Source: an uncultured Oscillibacter sp.
GTDB lineage: Bacteria; Bacillota; Clostridia; Oscillospirales; Oscillospiraceae
DNA: 26,656 nucleotides
NCBI GenBank assembly: GCA_902476875.1
Contig: CABSFC010000031.1
Coordinates: 1 to 26,656, forward strand
Direction of reading: 5' to 3'
Every line of letters starts with the position of its first letter. The first letter of the stretch is position 1. The notes beneath the pieces are model-generated. The model made no database searches. It saw only the letters and a list, made by a program, of their open reading frames with translations, and was not told the origin of the DNA. The position numbers and the translations under genes were made by a program. This document shows, in pieces, positions 23,901 to 26,656 of the stretch.

Positions 23901-23928
23901 ATTGTTGAAAACTTCTGCTTGTTGTCAG
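23901..23928 (-). promoter_or_regulatory. Candidate promoter for the template RNA and reverse transcriptase
   Basis: On the minus strand, CTGACA (23928-23923) and AACAAT (23906-23901) are 16 bp apart. Each matches the sigma-A consensus in 4-5 of 6 positions, so it is a moderate candidate. The expected start, near 23894, coincides with the upstream arm of the inverted repeat that encloses the template repeat. Confidence 0.35.
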
Positions 23929-23935
23929 GTTCTAT

Positions 23936-23970
23936 GCAGAGGGAGGGGGCTGCGGCCCCCGTCCCCCTGC
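23936..23970. other. Strong GC hairpin downstream of the DGR target gene
   Basis: A 6-bp GGGGGC/GCCCCC stem (23945-23950 with 23955-23960) is extended by imperfect pairing to GCAG/CTGC at the base. No T-run follows on the minus strand. It may protect or end the target transcript or separate it from the template RNA. Confidence 0.5.
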
Positions 23971-23975
23971 ACCCC

Positions 23976-23991
23976 CTCCCCTTTAGGGGAG
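23976..23991. promoter_or_regulatory. Hairpin 3' of the variable repeat (candidate DGR target-recognition cruciform)
   Basis: A 6-bp perfect stem CTCCCC/GGGGAG with a 4-nt loop lies 11 nt downstream of the end of the variable repeat. The stop codon TAA of the target gene is inside the loop. Inverted repeats a few bases after the variable repeat are known to aid retrohoming in the Bordetella phage DGR, with a longer stem. A T-run on the plus strand also makes it look like a plus-strand terminator. Confidence 0.55.
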
Positions 23992-26031
23992 TTTTTGGAG
24001 ACGGCAGCCCACGTTGGCGTCCGCGCCCGAGGCGGCGTTGCCGCCGCTCAGGCAGAAAGCGCCGCGGTTCTGGCTCTGGCCGTAGTAGCCGCCGACGCGC
24101 AGCACAACGCCAGAGGCATTGTAGTAGCAGTAGTCGCAGACGTAGGTGGTTTCGCCGCCGGCAACGGCGTTCGGGTACAGGGCGTACTCAAAGCCGCTGG
24201 CCGTCGGGTTGGTCCAGGCGGAGATGTAACCGTTGGATGTGGCCCGGGTACCCACGTTGGTGCCCCCCGTGGTGTCGCTGAAGCTGGTGGGGTTTCGGAT
24301 AGCATAGACATTGGCGCCGGAGAAGTAAATGCCGTCGCACCAGTCGTACACGTTGTCCCACAGCCCCTCGATGTGCCGGTACTGCACGCTGCCGTAGGTG
24401 GTCCTGTTGGCCGCGCTGGTGCCGGTGTGGTAGGTCATGGCGTCCGTGGCGCCCATGTTGAACTTGGCGCTGCCGGCGGAGCATCCGTATCCGATGGTGG
24501 CCTGGCTGTTCCAGTTTGCGTACTCCACCAGGTACAGCATCATGATGGTCCAGTACATGGCGTAGTCGTACTGCCAGTAGGTGGCGCCCAGGTTGTGGAT
24601 ATTCGTCCGGGCCGTGGCCCGGGTGATGCTGGCCAGCGGCTGGGCGCCCGCCGCGCTCTTGTAGCTGCTGTTGCAGTGGTACCGGCCCACGTACACGTAG
24701 TCCCGCTCGCCCTTGCCGTCGCCCCGGTCCGCGTGGGCGGGGGAGACGTGGAAGCCGTCCTCCGGCCCGTCCGCGATCTGCAGCTTCATGGTGGCGCCGC
24801 TGCGGGTCCACTTGTAGTAGTACTTCGGGATCTTCACCAGCACGTTGCCGTCGATGGTCTCCTTCACCATGCCGCTCCAGGGCAGCAGGTTGTCAAAGGG
24901 GCTGCTGCCCGTGCCGTTGTTCACCGCCGGGGACGGGTTGGTGAAGGTCTCCGCCGCGTCCGTCCGGCTCCAGGTGGTGGCCGCCGTGCCGTCCCACTGG
25001 ACGCCGTAGATCTTCGTGAAGCTCACCTCCACCGCGCAGACCTTGCTGGCCGGGGCGTTGTGGTTGGTGCCCGCCCCCACGCTGATGGTGATGTTTGCGG
25101 CGCCGTTTCCCTTGCCCGTCACCGTCACCGTGTTTCCGCTCACGTTCACCGTGGCCACGCTGGTGTTGCTGGACACGGCGCTGATGGCGCCGTTGCCCGT
25201 CCTGGTCACGGTGATGGTCTTCACCGGGTTCGCGGTGTCCAGGGCCAGGCTGGCCGGGGAGATGGACAGGCTGCCCGCCGCCTTTCCGATGGTCCAGCCG
25301 ACGGTCTTGGCGTCCGTGGTGCCGTCCGCCCAGCGGTAGTTGGCGGTGGGCGTGAAGGTGGCGTTGTAATTGCCCGCGTCGGTGGCGGTGGTCACGCCGC
25401 CCAGGGTCAGCTGCGCGGCGTTGTAATTGTCGAAGGTGGGGGACTGGGCGCTGCCGTTGTAGGTCAGGGCCTGGGCCTGGGACGGTGTTGTGGAAACGCT
25501 CTTGCGCTCCACCGTCACGGCCATGGTCACGGTCTTGGTGATCCCCCGCTCCGTGTAGGACACGGTGATGGTCTGGGTGCCCAGGTTGTTCAGCGTCTGG
25601 GGGGAGCAGCTGTACCCCGTCACGTCCGCCGTGGTGCCGTCGGAGTAGGCGGCCCGCACCACCATGCCGGTGCTGGAGAAACTGTCCCCGTATTCGTAGC
25701 TGATCTTTGTGGGCTGGGTGAGGATGGAGATGCTCTCCAGCCGGTGCACGACGGTGATGGCCTGGGTGGCCGTCTTGGTCACGCCCGCCTCGGTGTATTG
25801 GATGGTGACGGCCGCGGTGCCGTCCGTCAGGGCCGTGGAGGGCGTGTAGGCGTATCCGGTGGCCTCCGCCGTGGCGCCGTTGGAGTAGACCGCCTCCACC
25901 ACCATGCCCGCCGGGTCAAAGGTCTCTCCCGCCGTGTAGGTGGTCTTGGCCGGGGGCGTCTTGATGGAGATGGACACCAGCTTGATCCCGCCGCCGGCGC
26001 CGCCCTGCATGTTGTGAACAGTTCCTCCCAT
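23983..26031 (-). CDS. DGR variable protein: Ig-like repeats plus C-type-lectin-fold receptor-binding domain
   Basis: The 682-aa protein is probably a phage adhesin diversified by the DGR. It has two group-3 bacterial Ig-like repeats (about 16-95 and 96-172, each with GMVV-x-A-x-YS-x-G), an MBG-like repeat (about 180-255), a group-2 Ig-like repeat (about 256-340) and a C-terminal CLec/sulfatase-modifying-like domain (about 345-682) with IPKYYYKW, MYWTIMMLYLVEYANWNSQ and EGLWDNVYDWCDG. The variable repeat encodes residues about 632-677, ten of which differ from the template: N to Y, S, G or D, H to R and Y to C. Only five residues follow it. The ATG at 26031 shares its A with the TAA stop of the collagen-like gene, so the two are coupled. 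No signal peptide is seen, as expected for a virion protein. Host binding is inferred from fold and DGR role. Confidence 0.92.
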   Translation of the reverse strand: MGGTVHNMQGGAGGGIKLVSISIKTPPAKTTYTAGETFDPAGMVVEAVYSNGATAEATGYAYTPSTALTDGTAAVTIQYTEAGVTKTATQAITVVHRLESISILTQPTKISYEYGDSFSSTGMVVRAAYSDGTTADVTGYSCSPQTLNNLGTQTITVSYTERGITKTVTMAVTVERKSVSTTPSQAQALTYNGSAQSPTFDNYNAAQLTLGGVTTATDAGNYNATFTPTANYRWADGTTDAKTVGWTIGKAAGSLSISPASLALDTANPVKTITVTRTGNGAISAVSSNTSVATVNVSGNTVTVTGKGNGAANITISVGAGTNHNAPASKVCAVEVSFTKIYGVQWDGTAATTWSRTDAAETFTNPSPAVNNGTGSSPFDNLLPWSGMVKETIDGNVLVKIPKYYYKWTRSGATMKLQIADGPEDGFHVSPAHADRGDGKGERDYVYVGRYHCNSSYKSAAGAQPLASITRATARTNIHNLGATYWQYDYAMYWTIMMLYLVEYANWNSQATIGYGCSAGSAKFNMGATDAMTYHTGTSAANRTTYGSVQYRHIEGLWDNVYDWCDGIYFSGANVYAIRNPTSFSDTTGGTNVGTRATSNGYISAWTNPTASGFEYALYPNAVAGGETTYVCDYCYYNASGVVLRVGGYYGQSQNRGAFCLSGGNAASGADANVGCRLQKLP
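24003..24136 (-). repeat. DGR variable repeat (VR)
   Basis: This is the 134-bp recipient of mutagenic retrohoming, at the 3' end of the 682-aa gene. It matches the template repeat except at 12 positions, all adenines in the template on the minus strand (10 A to G, 2 A to T), giving 10 amino-acid changes. The last 18 bp are identical to the template; just beyond, the two copies share only CTCC after a 2-nt mismatch. The left limit is ambiguous by one base (24137 would be a thirteenth A to G change). Confidence 0.93.
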
Positions 26032-26656
26032 TACTCGTCAACCTCAATTCTCAAAATATTGACCGTGAGATTCGCCGCCGGCGTGTCCTCACCGCACAGG
26101 AAGGTGATCTCCCCGGCCGTGGTGATGTTCTGAGGTTTCACCCCCGCCGCGCCGTAGGCGTCCTGGCTGCCGGCGTCCGGCGTCACGATGTAGCTATACC
26201 CGTCGATCAGCAGCCCCGCGTTCTGGATGGTCTGGGCCTTGTTCGCCCAGGCGTCCGCCGCCAGCGTGACCACGATCTCCGCGCCCTTGGGTCCGCCCGG
26301 GCCAGTGGGTCCTGTCGCGCCGGTTGGCCCGGTGGGTCCCGTGGGTCCCTGCGGTCCGGTGGGCCCGGCGGGTCCGGTTGCGCCCTGGGGGCCGGTACCG
26401 CCGGCAGGGCCTGTGCCTCCGGTGGGCCCGGTGGGACCGACGGGGCCGGTGGGGCCGGTAGGTCCCGTGGCGCCGGTGGCGCCCTTCGGGATGCCGAACT
26501 TCAGCACCGCGTTGTTCTCGTCTCCGGTGTTCTCCGCCGTGGCCGCCGCGCCGGCTTCCAGCGTCACCGCCGACACGCCCGCGATCTTTGCCGCCGCACC
26601 CGTGGGGCCGGTGGGCCCGGTGGGACCCGCGGGGCCCGTGGGTCCAGTCGGGCCGG
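26031..26656 (-). CDS. Collagen-like phage tail fibre protein (partial, N-terminus beyond right edge)
   Basis: The visible 207 residues show a Gly-X-Y collagen-like stretch at the right edge (GPTGPAGPTGPTG), a short non-collagen spacer (AGVSAVTLEAGAAATAENTGDENNAVLKFGIPKG), a second longer Gly-X-Y run of about 22 triplets, and a C-terminal beta-rich domain (AEIVVTLAADAWANKAQTI to the end). Phage collagen-like proteins form trimeric fibre shafts. The GTG at 26576 could be read as a start, but the frame is open with collagen repeats to the window edge, so the gene is longer. Its stop overlaps the start of the DGR variable protein by one base, suggesting the two are produced together and may sit in one adhesion structure. 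Confidence 0.88.
   Translation of the reverse strand, partial: GPTGPTGPAGPTGPTGPTGAAAKIAGVSAVTLEAGAAATAENTGDENNAVLKFGIPKGATGATGPTGPTGPVGPTGPTGGTGPAGGTGPQGATGPAGPTGPQGPTGPTGPTGATGPTGPGGPKGAEIVVTLAADAWANKAQTIQNAGLLIDGYSYIVTPDAGSQDAYGAAGVKPQNITTAGEITFLCGEDTPAANLTVNILRIEVDE

Noticed and set aside
26281..26656. Dense short repeats near the right edge, at first sight like a CRISPR or tandem array.
   Set aside because: They are Gly-Pro-Thr codon repeats of a collagen-like protein with no fixed repeat/spacer length.
1..26656. tRNA, rRNA, CRISPR array, integrase gene or clear attachment site.
   Set aside because: None could be recognised on either strand; the attachment site cannot be placed without the other prophage end.

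Overview
The window looks like a GC-rich Firmicutes genome, most likely a gut clostridium of the Oscillospiraceae type. This is inferred from the GC-rich coding style, strong AGGAGG-like ribosome sites, ECF-transporter genes and the phage protein families; no rRNA or marker gene is present to prove it. A short host segment on the left (about 1-2313) carries, on the minus strand, a SAM-dependent methyltransferase followed by ecfA1 and ecfA2, the paired ATPases of an energy-coupling-factor vitamin/metal transporter. The ecfA2 gene runs off the left edge. An IS30-family insertion sequence (about 2355-3619) follows, and then a small divergent module: a minus-strand XRE repressor and a plus-strand zinc-ribbon membrane protein. 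They are separated by 270 bp holding two tandem promoter copies and an array of TATGG/CCATA operator half-sites.

From 4972 to the right edge the window is a minus-strand prophage block, transcribed right to left. Its order is: collagen-like tail fibre (partial), a 682-aa Ig-like/C-type-lectin-like receptor-binding candidate, template repeat, reverse transcriptase, carbohydrate-binding tail accessory protein, two small membrane proteins, a Tad2 (Thoeris anti-defence) domain protein, an LL-H-type holin, a C39-like cell-wall hydrolase, a coiled-coil tail fibre, a 130-aa protein, a tail-tube/nozzle-like protein, a 464-aa probable internal protein and a 3263-aa polyvalent protein. No tape-measure or tail-sheath gene is seen, and the nozzle plus probable ejection proteins suggest a short-tailed (podovirus-like) phage. 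Terminase, portal, capsid and integrase must lie outside the window.

The central system is a diversity-generating retroelement (DGR). A 134-bp template repeat (23706-23839) matches a 134-bp variable repeat (24003-24136) at the 3' end of the 682-aa gene. All 12 differences fall at adenines of the coding strand (10 A to G, 2 A to T), which is the signature of adenine-specific mutagenic retrohoming. The reverse transcriptase has the DGR-type SQ motif but a YMDN active-site box. No Avd accessory gene is visible. The template repeat lies inside a 12-bp inverted repeat whose upstream arm sits just below a candidate promoter, suggesting a discrete folded template RNA. A hairpin downstream of the variable repeat holds the target stop codon in its loop.

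Other points of note are a 72-aa gene nested in another frame inside the giant gene with its own ideal ribosome-binding site, two HExxH motifs in the giant protein, and an anti-defence protein placed among the lysis genes.
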